This document shows positions 9,115 to 18,098 of a stretch of 64,000 bases of DNA, piece after piece. The stretch is from positions 1,052,501 through 1,116,500 of the forward strand of contig JADJWP010000002.1 in NCBI GenBank assembly GCA_016716305.1, in the 5' to 3' direction. The translations under genes and the position numbers were made by a program. Positions within the stretch are counted from its first letter, which is position 1. Every line of letters begins with the position of its first letter. A model generated the notes under the pieces. That model ran no database searches and was not told the origin of the DNA. It saw nothing but the letters and a program-made list of their open reading frames with translations. This DNA comes from Chloracidobacterium sp. Its GTDB lineage: Bacteria > Acidobacteriota > Blastocatellia > Pyrinomonadales > Pyrinomonadaceae.

Positions 9115-9906
9115 ATGGAATATAAAGTTGCAAAAGACGCCGAACCTCAGTTCACACTGTTGTTGATCGCAACGCTGATCAGCATCGGGCTGTGGGTCGC
9201 TTCGTGGTTCTTACCGTTTGTGTCTTATCTCGTTTATCCACTGCAGCTGTTCGCGACATTCATACATGAAGGCGGCCACGTTCTTGCAACTTTGTTAACC
9301 GGAAATTCTGTACAAAGCCTGACCGTTTCGCCAGACACCAGCGGTGCGGTATGGTCACAGGGTTCGGGTTGGTTATCGCAGCTGTTTATATCCAGTTCGG
9401 GCTATTTAGGCACCACCGCTTTCGGTGCAGGACTTTTGGCCTGGAAGCGTTACGGGTTTTCATCCCGATACGCGTTGTACGGGTGTGCGGCGATCATCGC
9501 GGTTCTCACAGCTGGATTCGGGTTCATGGCCCCGATCCTTAATCTGTTCGCGACCGTCACGTTCGGCGGCATGTTGTTCACAGTCTTTTCCGGAGCTTTC
9601 ATCGCTTCCGCGCTGGTCGCGATCGCAAAGTACGCAGAGATAAGGTGGGTAAATTTCGCGCTCGCGTTCATAGCGGTCCAAGTTTTACTTAATGCTGTCT
9701 TTAGCCTCGTAGACCTGTTTTTCATTTCTACGTTAACAAGCAGCCATTCTGATGCCGTGAACATGGCCGCCGCCACTGGCATTCCGGCCATGCTCTGGGT
9801 CGTTATATGGATCGTCATCTCGCTCGCTATGATCTCGGTCGGGTTGAGAATTTATACTGTTTCAAAGAGCTCTTCGACTGCAGAATCTCTTTTCGAGGAT
9901 CAGTAG
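9115..9906 (+). CDS. M50-like membrane zinc metallopeptidase
   Basis: Polytopic membrane protein of about 263 residues with an HEGGH motif (His 51, Glu 52, His 55) inside the helix FIHEGGHVLATLLTG, as in M50B-type site-2 protease relatives. At least five further hydrophobic segments follow. An NPDG/LDG-type second metal motif is not obvious; a proline occurs in FMAPILNLF near residue 140. The family is normally predicted to act in membrane-protein turnover or regulated intramembrane proteolysis. AAGGAG at 9101-9106 is eight bases before the ATG at 9115 but only two before the ATG at 9109, so 9115 is preferred. The L,D-transpeptidase gene starts three bases after its stop. Confidence 0.72.
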   Translation: MEYKVAKDAEPQFTLLLIATLISIGLWVASWFLPFVSYLVYPLQLFATFIHEGGHVLATLLTGNSVQSLTVSPDTSGAVWSQGSGWLSQLFISSSGYLGTTAFGAGLLAWKRYGFSSRYALYGCAAIIAVLTAGFGFMAPILNLFATVTFGGMLFTVFSGAFIASALVAIAKYAEIRWVNFALAFIAVQVLLNAVFSLVDLFFISTLTSSHSDAVNMAAATGIPAMLWVVIWIVISLAMISVGLRIYTVSKSSSTAESLFEDQ

Positions 9907-9909
9907 ACA

Positions 9910-10668
9910 ATGAACAATCTGCCGATCCTACTTTCGATCCTGACGCTCGTAGGGGTTGCGGCTGGACAGATCAAGTCGCCGCAACCACCGCCGGTCAAAA
10001 CACCATTTGCCGAATCGCTTCAAGCCGTTGTTGTTACCTCTAAGGATTGGGAAGCGACGCAAGGCACAGCTCGGCTTTTTGAGCGGACCAACCCGCGGGC
10101 AAAATGGAAGTCGGTAGGCGATCAGTTCGCAGTGGTTGTCGGGCGTTCGGGCATGGCATGGGCGATCGATTCAGCACCTGAGAACATCACAGAATTCAAA
10201 AAGGAAGGCGACGGAAAAGCCCCAGCAGGGATGTTCCCGCTCACGTTCGTTTTTGGGTCGGCAACGAAACCGGAACAACTAGAATTCCCGTACACAAAGA
10301 TCGAGCAGTTCACCGAGTGTGTCGACGACCCGAAATCGACCCACTACAACAAGATCGTCGATCGAATGAAGGTTGGGATCTTCGATTGGAAAAGTTCTGA
10401 GAAGATGCTCGAGGTCGGCGAAGAATACGGCCTCGGGGTCTTTGTGGCCTACAACTCTTTCCCGGTGCGTCCTGAGAACGGTTCTTGTATATTCCTTCAC
10501 GTGTGGAAAGATGCCTCGACCCCGACTGCCGGATGTACGGCCATGGAACGCCTCGATCTTGAGCGATTAATAACGTGGCTCGACGCGTCAAAGACCCCTT
10601 ACCTAGTCCAAATGCCTGACGGTGAACTCAAAAAGTTTCGAAATAAATGGAAACTGCCGAAAATCTGA
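9910..10668 (+). CDS. Exported L,D-transpeptidase (YkuD family)
   Basis: Predicted peptidoglycan cross-linking or anchoring enzyme of 252 residues with a signal peptide (about 1-19, LVGVAAGQ). The catalytic domain covers about 70-235. The active-site block reads LHVWK, then TAGCTAME, placing His 197 and the nucleophile Cys 209 in the H...(S/T)xGC arrangement of YkuD enzymes, with TAGC in place of the common SHGC. The GDGKAPAGMFPL segment at 100-111 is the typical substrate-side turn (GDG.TP.G.F). It is tightly coupled to the M50-like gene before it and overlaps the small gene after it by 22 bases. Confidence 0.85.
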   Translation: MNNLPILLSILTLVGVAAGQIKSPQPPPVKTPFAESLQAVVVTSKDWEATQGTARLFERTNPRAKWKSVGDQFAVVVGRSGMAWAIDSAPENITEFKKEGDGKAPAGMFPLTFVFGSATKPEQLEFPYTKIEQFTECVDDPKSTHYNKIVDRMKVGIFDWKSSEKMLEVGEEYGLGVFVAYNSFPVRPENGSCIFLHVWKDASTPTAGCTAMERLDLERLITWLDASKTPYLVQMPDGELKKFRNKWKLPKI

Positions 10669-10919
10669 AGACTCTTGCCGAAATGCCGATCGGCGGCCGG
10701 CTCGTTGTTCGATCACGAAAGGATTGGCGCTTTGCTTCGATCGCATGCATTTCTGAGGGCACCGTTACGATCTCGGTCGCTTCGGCATCTGGACGCACAT
10801 ATCGCATTCGCCGAAACACCGACACCGAGATCGTAGTCGAAGGCCTGATCCCTTTGCTTTTGGCCGACGAATCTGACCACTGGCTTGACAACTTTTCGGT
10901 CTACGACTCACGCTGGTAA
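10647..10919 (+). CDS. Small conserved-looking protein, function unknown
   Basis: Ninety residues, not recognised. The ATG at 10647 lies within the last codons of the L,D-transpeptidase gene, a translational-coupling arrangement. The sequence is mostly beta-strand-like (GGRLVVRSRKDW, then TISVASASGRTYRIRR) with an acidic C-terminus, suggestive of a small SH3-like or beta-barrel cytoplasmic protein with no signal peptide. Codon use resembles its neighbours, which is the main reason for accepting it as real. uvrA begins 79 bases downstream. Confidence 0.5.
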   Translation: METAENLKTLAEMPIGGRLVVRSRKDWRFASIACISEGTVTISVASASGRTYRIRRNTDTEIVVEGLIPLLLADESDHWLDNFSVYDSRW

Positions 10920-10998
10920 TCGCCCGCTGGCCCGCGCTTCCTGCAGCCCCCTCGATTTGCTATCATTGAAGTTTGCCTGATACACAGGTTTCGCAACA

Positions 10999-13884
10999 AT
11001 GCCGGCTGTAAAACAAATCGAAGAGGCGATCGTTGTCCGCGGCGCACGCGTTCACAATCTCAAGAACATTTCGGTATCGCTGCCGCACAACAAGCTGACC
11101 GTGATCACGGGTGTTTCCGGCTCGGGCAAATCGAGCCTCGCATTCGATACGATCTATGCCGAGGGCCAGCGCCGTTACGTTGAATCGCTCTCGGCCTACG
11201 CACGTCAATTCCTCGAGCGGATGGATAAGCCTGACGTCGACGAGATCACCGGCATCGCTCCAGCGATCGCGATCCGACAAAAGAACTCAACCCGTAATCC
11301 ACGCTCGACGGTTGCGACACAAACCGAGATCTACGATTATTTGGGGCTGCTCTATGCGCGTGCAGGCCAGACGATCTGCCACGTCTGCGGTCGCGAAGTA
11401 AAGAAGGACTCCCCAGAGTCTGCTGCCGATGAGATCTTAGATACTCTTGCCGAGGGAACGAGATTTTATGTTCTCTTTCCAATACTTCAGGGAATCTCCG
11501 GTAAAACTGAAAAAACCAAGGGTCGGTCAAAACCCAAAGCATCTGCGAGTGACCTAAGTGTATCTGCGTTTCTTATATCCCTTCTTCAGCAAGGATTTTC
11601 GCGCTTGTTCCGAAACGGCGAAACGATCGAACTTCAGAGGCCCGAGGACTATTGTTTCGACGACTTTGAAGACACATTTGTACTTATCGACCGTCTAAAG
11701 GCCTCGTCGGATATTCGCCAGCGCCTTGTTGACTCGCTCGAGACATGTTTCCGCGAAGGCCACGCTGCGATCATACGATCAGGTGGTGCGTTGACCGGAG
11801 ATTCGACAAAAATTGGCCCTGGAAAAACGAGTGATAGACCCGTAATAGAGATCCTCAATTATTCGGACCGATTCATCTGCAAATACGACGGTACCGAATA
11901 CGAAATTCCTGAACCACAGCTTTTCAGCTTCAATTCGCCAGTTGGTGCTTGCCCTACATGCCAGGGATTTGGAAACACGATCGGTGTTGACTATGGGTTG
12001 GTCATTCCAAACCCCTTGTTCTCTTTGAAAGACGGGGCGATCGAGCCTTTCACAAGACCACAACACGCATGGGCGCAGAAAGAACTCCTTAAATACGCAT
12101 CGTCAGCGAACATAGATACGCGGATACCTTTTGCCGATCTTCCTGACTTTCAACAGAACTGCATTATTTATGGAGATGAAGGCTGGCGCGGGATCAAGGG
12201 CTTCTTTCAGTGGCTGGAAACCAAGAAATATAAGCTCCACGTAAGGGTGTTCCTTGCAAAGTATCGTGGATATACGAGGTGTCCGGACTGCAACGGTGCC
12301 CGTTTGCGGCACGAGGCTCGCGATGTAAAGATCGGCGGGCGTTCACTGCCAGAGATCCTCAACCTTTCGATCGATGATGCATTCCGTTATTTCAATGAAC
12401 TCACGCTCACGGAAGAACAGGCGAAGATAGCAGAAAAGCTCCTATTGGAGGTCCGACGTCGACTCGAGTTTCTTGTGAACGTCGGGCTTGAGTATTTATC
12501 TCTTGATCGCCTGGCAGCAACGTTGTCAGGCGGTGAAGCGCAGCGCATTCAGCTTGCTACAAATCTTGGATCACTTCTCGTCGGAACGCTTTACGTGCTC
12601 GATGAACCTAGTATCGGCCTTCACCCACGCGACAACGGACGGCTGATTTCTATTCTTAAGGATCTGCGTGACATCGGAAACACCGTTTTGGTCGTCGAAC
12701 ACGACGAAGAGACGATCCGTGCAGCCGATCATATAATCGATATTGGTATCTACGCAGGTGAACACGGTGGCGAACTTGTTTTTGAGGGAACGCTTCCAAG
12801 GCTCCTTAAGAATTCAGATTCGCTTACCGCGAGATACCTTAGGGGCGACGCTGAGATCAAGATTCCAAAAACACGAATGAAAGCGGAAAAGGGAAAGATC
12901 CGCATCGAGGGTGCCCGAGAGCACAACCTTAGGGATGTAACGGTCGATTTCCCGCTTGGAATGTTGGTCGCGGTCACAGGAGTTTCGGGTTCGGGCAAGT
13001 CCACGCTTGTGCATGATGTACTTTTCGCCGGGATCAAAAAGCAGCGAGGTGAATGGAATTCGCACGTCGGACTTTTTCGAGATATCACGGGGCATGAACT
13101 GATCGACGATATAGTCTTGGTCGACCAATCGCCGATCGGCCGAACGCCCCGTTCCAATCCGGTTACCTATATCAAGGCATACGATGCGATCCGCGATGTC
13201 TTTGCCGGAACTCAGTCGGCTAAGACCAAGGGGTATAATTCGTCACATTTTTCTTTCAATGTGCCAGGCGGACGGTGCGAAATATGTCAGGGCAGCGGTA
13301 CCGTTACCGTAGAGATGCAGTTTTTAGCGGATGTTGAACTGACATGTGAGGTGTGTCGCGGAACAAGATTCAAGGAAGAGATTCTCAACATAAAATACAA
13401 GGGAAAGAGCATAGCTGAGGCTCTAGAACTTACCGTCCGCGAAGCGATCCACTTTTTCAAGGAAGTCAATAAACTCGTTTCACGACTAAAGGTACTCGAG
13501 GCCGTTGGGCTCGGTTACTTGAGGCTCGGGCAATCGGCCACGACCCTCAGCGGCGGCGAAGCTCAACGCGTGAAGCTCGCATCGTACCTTTCGCAAAAGA
13601 CCAATTCGAAGACTCTCTTCGTCTTTGACGAGCCGACAACCGGACTTCATTTCGATGACATAAACAAACTGCTTGCCGCATTTCGGGCGTTGCTGGAAGC
13701 CGGCGCGAGCATTATTGTGATCGAGCACAACATGGATGTCATCAAAACCGCGGACTACGTGATCGACCTCGGACCCGAAGGCGGCGTCGGCGGTGGTCAG
13801 ATCGTCGCGGTCGGAACTCCTGAAGAGATAGCGGGTGTTCCGTCGTCACACACCGGACAATTCCTCAGCGGTATCCTGAGATAA
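10999..13884 (+). CDS. uvrA: Excinuclease ABC subunit A
   Basis: DNA-damage recognition ATPase of nucleotide excision repair, acting with UvrB and UvrC. At 961 residues it is the usual length. Two ABC cassettes are visible. The first has Walker A GVSGSGKSS at 38-46, then DTIYAEGQRRYVESLSAYAR, and LSGGEAQRIQLA with VLDEPSIGLHPRDN. The second has Walker A GVSGSGKST near 660, LSGGEAQRVKLA and FDEPTTGLHFDD. Zinc-binding CxxC pairs occur (CPTCQGFG, CPDCNG, CEICQGSG, CEVCRG). No clear operator was seen in the short upstream gap, so damage control cannot be judged. Confidence 0.98.
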   Translation: MPAVKQIEEAIVVRGARVHNLKNISVSLPHNKLTVITGVSGSGKSSLAFDTIYAEGQRRYVESLSAYARQFLERMDKPDVDEITGIAPAIAIRQKNSTRNPRSTVATQTEIYDYLGLLYARAGQTICHVCGREVKKDSPESAADEILDTLAEGTRFYVLFPILQGISGKTEKTKGRSKPKASASDLSVSAFLISLLQQGFSRLFRNGETIELQRPEDYCFDDFEDTFVLIDRLKASSDIRQRLVDSLETCFREGHAAIIRSGGALTGDSTKIGPGKTSDRPVIEILNYSDRFICKYDGTEYEIPEPQLFSFNSPVGACPTCQGFGNTIGVDYGLVIPNPLFSLKDGAIEPFTRPQHAWAQKELLKYASSANIDTRIPFADLPDFQQNCIIYGDEGWRGIKGFFQWLETKKYKLHVRVFLAKYRGYTRCPDCNGARLRHEARDVKIGGRSLPEILNLSIDDAFRYFNELTLTEEQAKIAEKLLLEVRRRLEFLVNVGLEYLSLDRLAATLSGGEAQRIQLATNLGSLLVGTLYVLDEPSIGLHPRDNGRLISILKDLRDIGNTVLVVEHDEETIRAADHIIDIGIYAGEHGGELVFEGTLPRLLKNSDSLTARYLRGDAEIKIPKTRMKAEKGKIRIEGAREHNLRDVTVDFPLGMLVAVTGVSGSGKSTLVHDVLFAGIKKQRGEWNSHVGLFRDITGHELIDDIVLVDQSPIGRTPRSNPVTYIKAYDAIRDVFAGTQSAKTKGYNSSHFSFNVPGGRCEICQGSGTVTVEMQFLADVELTCEVCRGTRFKEEILNIKYKGKSIAEALELTVREAIHFFKEVNKLVSRLKVLEAVGLGYLRLGQSATTLSGGEAQRVKLASYLSQKTNSKTLFVFDEPTTGLHFDDINKLLAAFRALLEAGASIIVIEHNMDVIKTADYVIDLGPEGGVGGGQIVAVGTPEEIAGVPSSHTGQFLSGILR

Positions 13885-13902
13885 AGTGACCGCGTAGGTC
13901 CA

Positions 13903-14208
13903 TCAATCGTCGCCAAACTTCGCTCTCCATATCGGAGCGATCTGTTCGAGAACTTTACAATCGCAATAGCCGCCGTTTCTCGTTAGCCAGTTGGTCAACT
14001 TACCAAAATCGAGACCGTTATCCATCATGAATTTCATCGAATGCTGTAGACTGTGATTGCATTCTGATTCGTAAAGTTCGTCTTCGACATGATCGAGCAG
14101 TCCGCTTATCGAATCTTGACGGGCCGGCATCGCCGCCAGAAACTCCGACAGTTCGTCGCCGGAAAGTTGTTCGAGATTATCGATCTCGCGCTTTCGTAAA
14201 ATTGCCAT
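13903..14208 (-). CDS. DUF2695-type small protein
   Basis: Protein of 101 residues. The C-terminal half matches the DUF2695 pattern: a Cys/His-containing helix (CNHSLQHSMKFM at 50-61), then LTNWLTRNGGYCDCKVLEQI ending the domain, with the characteristic GGYCDC at 79-84. The conserved cysteines suggest metal binding. Function is unknown. Its ATG is two bases after the stop of the MFS transporter gene (TAACAATG), so the two are translationally coupled, with this gene second. Confidence 0.72.
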   Translation of the reverse strand: MAILRKREIDNLEQLSGDELSEFLAAMPARQDSISGLLDHVEDELYESECNHSLQHSMKFMMDNGLDFGKLTNWLTRNGGYCDCKVLEQIAPIWRAKFGDD

Positions 14209-14210
14209 TG

Positions 14211-15485
14211 TTAGAATTCTGCTTCAGACAGTCTCAACATTTCAGCCCTTTCCGCCTCTTCGCGTTCCTTTTGTTTCACGCCCTCCCTGCCGTCGTATGC
14301 AATGAACTTCGGAAGCAATATTGCCGCACCGACGACCGAAACAACACACAGGAGGCCGCCAGAGATCAGTGCCCCCTTCACACCAAATCTTTCGGCAACG
14401 ATTCCCATCTTGGCGCTTCCGAGCATCGGACCTGTCAAATAGCTTATCATCTCGATGCTTGCCAAGCGCCCGCGAAGATGGTTTGGGATGGTTTGGTTCC
14501 AGATCGCACCTCTGAAGATCCCCGATATCATGTCAAAAAAACCAGCCGCGGCGAGAAAGAGCAGTGCGATGACGACGCTGTCCGAAAAACCGAAACCGAC
14601 GATCGCCGCACCCCAAAGCACCGCTGCCCCTGTCACCATCACGCCATGCCGATGAACTGTCTTGGTCCAGCCTGAAGTGACACTCGCGAGCAACGCACCC
14701 GCGGCGATGGCAGCGGGAAAAAACCCGACATACTGTTCACCGAAATAGACAGCGAGCGCCGGATAAAGGGCCTGCGGCATTGCGAAGAACATCGCCGCAA
14801 TGTCGATAAAATATGTTCCTAAGAGTTCCTTTCTGCTAAAGGCATATTTCCACGCGTTTTTGATCGACCTCAAGCTGGGTCTTTCGGCGTTTTCAGGGGA
14901 TTCCACCGCGGAGATCGCGTATACTGCGTAGATCGTTCCGCCAAACGAAACCAGATCAAGTGCATATGCGAACGATGGCCCGAGTTTCACGGCGATCAAC
15001 CCCGCGATCGCAGGGCTAATGATCGCACCGATACTCCATCTGATCGAATTGAGAGCCATGACCGCAGACATCAAATCTGGCGGGATGACCTTTTGGATGA
15101 ATGATTCGAACGCAGGCCTTTGAATTGCGGCCAACCCCGCTTGTAGTGCGACACAAAGAAACAAAACCCAGATCCGAGGATTCGATGAAAGCGAATTGAT
15201 AAGCAAAATCGCAGAAGCCAAACCTTGTCCGAATTCTGTGAGTCGCAAAAGACGGCGTTTATCGAAATAGTCGGCGAGTGCCCCGCCGACGAACGCCAGG
15301 ATCACCATCGGAACAAACTCAGCAAGATAGATATAGCCAACCATTGCCGATGAACCCGTTAGCTGATACATCTGCCACGGGACGACGATAAACGTCATCA
15401 TCGAGCCGAAGAACGAGATCAGTTGGCCGAAAAAAAGGAGTCGGTAGTCACGAGAGACCCTGAGTGGTGATAGGTCGAGCAGCAT
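14211..15485 (-). CDS. MFS efflux transporter (EntS/MFS_3-like)
   Basis: Inner-membrane major facilitator of 424 residues with about 12 hydrophobic helices. Features of the MFS_3 (EntS/MefA-like) group are the N-terminal LRVSRDYRLLFFGQLISFFG, the loop 2-3 motif GGALADYFDKRRLL, and NHLRGRLASIEMI in the second half. Members export siderophores, macrolides or other small molecules; the substrate here is unknown. The charged tail (REGVKQKEREEAERAEMLRL) is cytoplasmic. It is co-transcribed with the DUF2695 gene. The AlbA_2 gene ends 55 bases upstream on the same strand and may share the transcript. Confidence 0.85.
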   Translation of the reverse strand: MLLDLSPLRVSRDYRLLFFGQLISFFGSMMTFIVVPWQMYQLTGSSAMVGYIYLAEFVPMVILAFVGGALADYFDKRRLLRLTEFGQGLASAILLINSLSSNPRIWVLFLCVALQAGLAAIQRPAFESFIQKVIPPDLMSAVMALNSIRWSIGAIISPAIAGLIAVKLGPSFAYALDLVSFGGTIYAVYAISAVESPENAERPSLRSIKNAWKYAFSRKELLGTYFIDIAAMFFAMPQALYPALAVYFGEQYVGFFPAAIAAGALLASVTSGWTKTVHRHGVMVTGAAVLWGAAIVGFGFSDSVVIALLFLAAAGFFDMISGIFRGAIWNQTIPNHLRGRLASIEMISYLTGPMLGSAKMGIVAERFGVKGALISGGLLCVVSVVGAAILLPKFIAYDGREGVKQKEREEAERAEMLRLSEAEF

Positions 15486-15539
15486 CGGGTTGACAATGCA
15501 CGAATCTGTGCAACGGAAAACCTGCCGCAGCCCAAATGG

Positions 15540-16832
15540 CTAGGTTCCGTGGATCTTCAATTTGAATTCGTCATTGGAGGTGTAGACTTCTGCCCGCTTT
15601 CCGGAGATACGCTCGGATTGCTTGAGGACCATCGGCAGGCCGCCTCGGGGAACATTGGCTCCGTACTCACGACGTGCGAATACCGATGAAATCTGTGGAT
15701 TCAAACGCTGCGTTATACCGAATCTGATCGCGCGAGAAGCCGGCGGGACGAATCCGTTGGTCCGCCTGCCGTTTACGAATTCAATCGAACTTTCATATAT
15801 ATTGATCCGCGTCAGCACATCGCGAAGCACAAAATCGCGGTGAACCAACAAGTTAGCGATGGCCTCGCGAACAGCATAGACATGAAAGTTTGAACGTGCC
15901 TTGACCGGAGAATCAACGTCTGAAACGGATCGTTTTGGCTTGTCCTTGACGAGATCGCAGTAGCGCTGCACAAACGCGAGGATTCCTTCAAATTGATGAA
16001 GCAGGTTGCCGCGGATCTCTTGGCGCTCTACGAGTTGTGCATTCCCATTATCGCCCGAGTAACGTGCGATGAATACAACCGATCGCGGAAACATAGCCTC
16101 GATTCGGTCGGCCTTGCCGAACAGCACGAGCGCGGCAACGGTCGGAAAGAACTCATCGGAGTTTCCAGCCGCCATTAGCAGGTCCTTCTTAATAAATTCC
16201 TTAGTATCGTAAAGGTTTGATACAGGATTGAAGTCATCAAAACCGCGAGCGAATGTCCAAAGTAATCCGTCGTCAAAATCGTCTTCATTCGCGGTAAAAA
16301 GAGGAATGTTTTCGTATCCGAGCGGTCTTATCTCGTCCAGCCACATCGACAGCTGTTCCCTTGAAACTTCCCGCTTCTCGGAGCCGAACCGCATATAAAA
16401 GCGGCCGTCACGTGTACGATAGGGACGACGCTTTGCCTCGACATCAAGTGCGACGATTCGCTTACCGCTGTCAAATGCAATGCAGTCGATCAACGGAACG
16501 ATAGGAGGGACGATCTCGTCGCGACATATTCGATTGATCTCTTGTTGAACATCCTCAGGATTACTCACACCTTCAATGCGTAGTTGATCATTCACACCAA
16601 AGATGATGGTTCCGCCGTCAGTATTCGCTAAAGCTACAATGCCCTGAGTGATCCTTTCCGGATTCGAAAGCTTTACTTTGAGTTCGAGGTAAGTGTCCTC
16701 ACCGCCACGGATCAGTCGAAGCAATTCGGTCCGTGTCGTTATCTGTGCGGATTGGTTGTGAAGGTACTCCTGATGAGAACGCTCGGCGGGGGTGTCAAAC
16801 CTCGGACTGTGTCGGAATCGTCTTCGCGGCAT
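15540..16832 (-). CDS. AlbA_2 (divergent AAA-4) DNA-binding / ATP-binding-like protein
   Basis: Protein of 430 residues. Residues about 32-150 match the AlbA_2 domain: TYLELKVKLSNPERI, then VALANTDGGTIIFGV with LANTDGG at 68-74, and YRTRDGRFYMRFGSEKREVS. The remainder follows the layout of proteins annotated as RecG-like or putative transcriptional regulators: AVREAIANLLVHRDF near 310 (the helix also seen in HATPase-like folds) and RRTNGFVPPASRAIRF after it. Such proteins are related to Schlafen N-terminal domains and are often regulatory or defence-associated, but the role here is unknown. No obvious defence partner is adjacent. A 5' extension of about 30 basic residues precedes the domain, so the true start could be internal. 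Confidence 0.75.
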   Translation of the reverse strand: MPRRRFRHSPRFDTPAERSHQEYLHNQSAQITTRTELLRLIRGGEDTYLELKVKLSNPERITQGIVALANTDGGTIIFGVNDQLRIEGVSNPEDVQQEINRICRDEIVPPIVPLIDCIAFDSGKRIVALDVEAKRRPYRTRDGRFYMRFGSEKREVSREQLSMWLDEIRPLGYENIPLFTANEDDFDDGLLWTFARGFDDFNPVSNLYDTKEFIKKDLLMAAGNSDEFFPTVAALVLFGKADRIEAMFPRSVVFIARYSGDNGNAQLVERQEIRGNLLHQFEGILAFVQRYCDLVKDKPKRSVSDVDSPVKARSNFHVYAVREAIANLLVHRDFVLRDVLTRINIYESSIEFVNGRRTNGFVPPASRAIRFGITQRLNPQISSVFARREYGANVPRGGLPMVLKQSERISGKRAEVYTSNDEFKLKIHGT

Positions 16833-17481
16833 AAGTACCGGCGTGAATATTTTTGTCTAGACGGACCACACCCAGTATCCGCCCGAATGCCCCGGTTCAG
16901 GTGCATTTCTGGATTTCCCCCATCGGGGCTGTCTACTATTGAACCATTTCGCCTGTAAAATGTAAAAGTATCAGCAAACGCTCGGTAACATTCATGAATG
17001 GTACCGACACGATCGTCCCGTCTTAGACTTGAGATCGGCAAATATCAACTTTCGATTAGGCGGGGGATCGAGCCTCCTTAATCTCTAAATGCAAGAAAAA
17101 TAGAAGCATATTTCAATGAAGTAAGCCTCAGAACGGACTGCTTTTGGTTTCCAACAGCGTTTCAGGTCCAAGATCGGGCGATTCTGATCGTTAAAAAGAA
17201 TGGCTGCCGAGTGGTCCACCAGTCAAATTTTCGCCAGGCGACGTTACACCGCCTGATCGCAAATCATTTGTTTTTCCATTGGGCTTTAGGTTAATGTTTG
17301 GATATTGAACCGCTTCGCAAAGAAAACTGACATTACGTATTCGGTCATATGAGTCGGACGCATCGCTTGCGCCGATCTGACCTTTGGTTGGACCAAGCTT
17401 CGTCGAAGCCATCTTCGGCGAGGCTATTCGTTCATTAGGTAGTGATAAACGGTCCGATTCCGTGCTCGACGTCGAAGGTGA
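16833..17481. other. 649-base stretch without a confident gene
   Basis: Frames here are short or lack family features. A minus-strand frame of 183 codons covers 17191-17742, but half of it is antisense to folK. A short inverted repeat, CAGGCG at 17235-17240 with CGCCTG at 17250-17255, is visible. Around 17060-17090 there is a tRNA-like T-loop string, but no arms fold around it. It may hold the promoters of the divergent AlbA_2 and folK genes and possibly a decayed gene. Confidence 0.5.
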
Positions 17482-18060
17482 ATGGCTCGAAGGTGGAGTG
17501 TTAGCGGCCAAGAATCGATAATTGTGCGATCTGAAACAATAACAGCGTATGTGGGTCTGGGCTCGAACGTAGGCGACCGAGCGGGCAATTTGGTATACGC
17601 AATTCGTGGTTTGCTGGAAGCGAGCTTTGAACTGATCAAATTGTCCGGGGTCTATGAGACGGAACCAATTGAGATCGAAAACGCGCCGCCATTCCTCAAT
17701 ATGGTCGCCGAAATCCGAGCTACAGGTGTCACACCGTCTCAAATGATGGCGCGGATGCTAAGGATCGAGTACCTTTTGGGCCGAAAGGAGAAGTCACTAA
17801 AAAAACCAAGAACTATCGATCTTGACCTCTTGTTCTTTGGCGATCATCGAATCGATACGCCGTTCTTGACGGTCCCGCATCCCCGGGCTCATATTCGGAA
17901 TTTCGTCCTTGTCCCGATGGCCGAGATCGCTCCTTATTTCGTACATCCATCACTGAACAAAACGATCGATTGCCTTTTAACTGAATCGGTTGATGATTCG
18001 TCCGTAATTCGATGGAGTCCCGTGGCAAATTCGGTCGATGCGATACTGCAGAACGGCTAG
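17482..18060 (+). CDS. folK: 2-amino-4-hydroxy-6-hydroxymethyldihydropteridine pyrophosphokinase
   Basis: Transfers pyrophosphate from ATP to 6-hydroxymethyl-7,8-dihydropterin in folate synthesis; cytoplasmic. Key HPPK motifs are AYVGLGSNVGDR at 22-33, VYETEPIEI and FLNMVAEI in the middle, and KKPRTIDLDLLFFG with the two metal-binding aspartates. HPRAHIRNFVLVPMAEIAP follows. The ATG at 17482 has GAAGGTGA just upstream, and a GTG at 17524 would give a start nearer the domain. Both are possible. panB follows after 38 bases, giving a folK-panB-panC vitamin operon. Confidence 0.94.
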   Translation: MARRWSVSGQESIIVRSETITAYVGLGSNVGDRAGNLVYAIRGLLEASFELIKLSGVYETEPIEIENAPPFLNMVAEIRATGVTPSQMMARMLRIEYLLGRKEKSLKKPRTIDLDLLFFGDHRIDTPFLTVPHPRAHIRNFVLVPMAEIAPYFVHPSLNKTIDCLLTESVDDSSVIRWSPVANSVDAILQNG

Positions 18061-18098
18061 ACTTGCTAGCCCCAAAGTTCTAGACTCTACTTGCATTT

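Noticed and set aside
17060..17095. tRNA-like T-arm string (GGCTCGATCCCC on the minus strand)
   Set aside because: The flanking bases do not form acceptor, D or anticodon arms.
17191..17742. 183-codon minus-strand frame upstream of and antisense to folK
   Set aside because: More than a third of it is the complement of folK and no family features appear in the rest.
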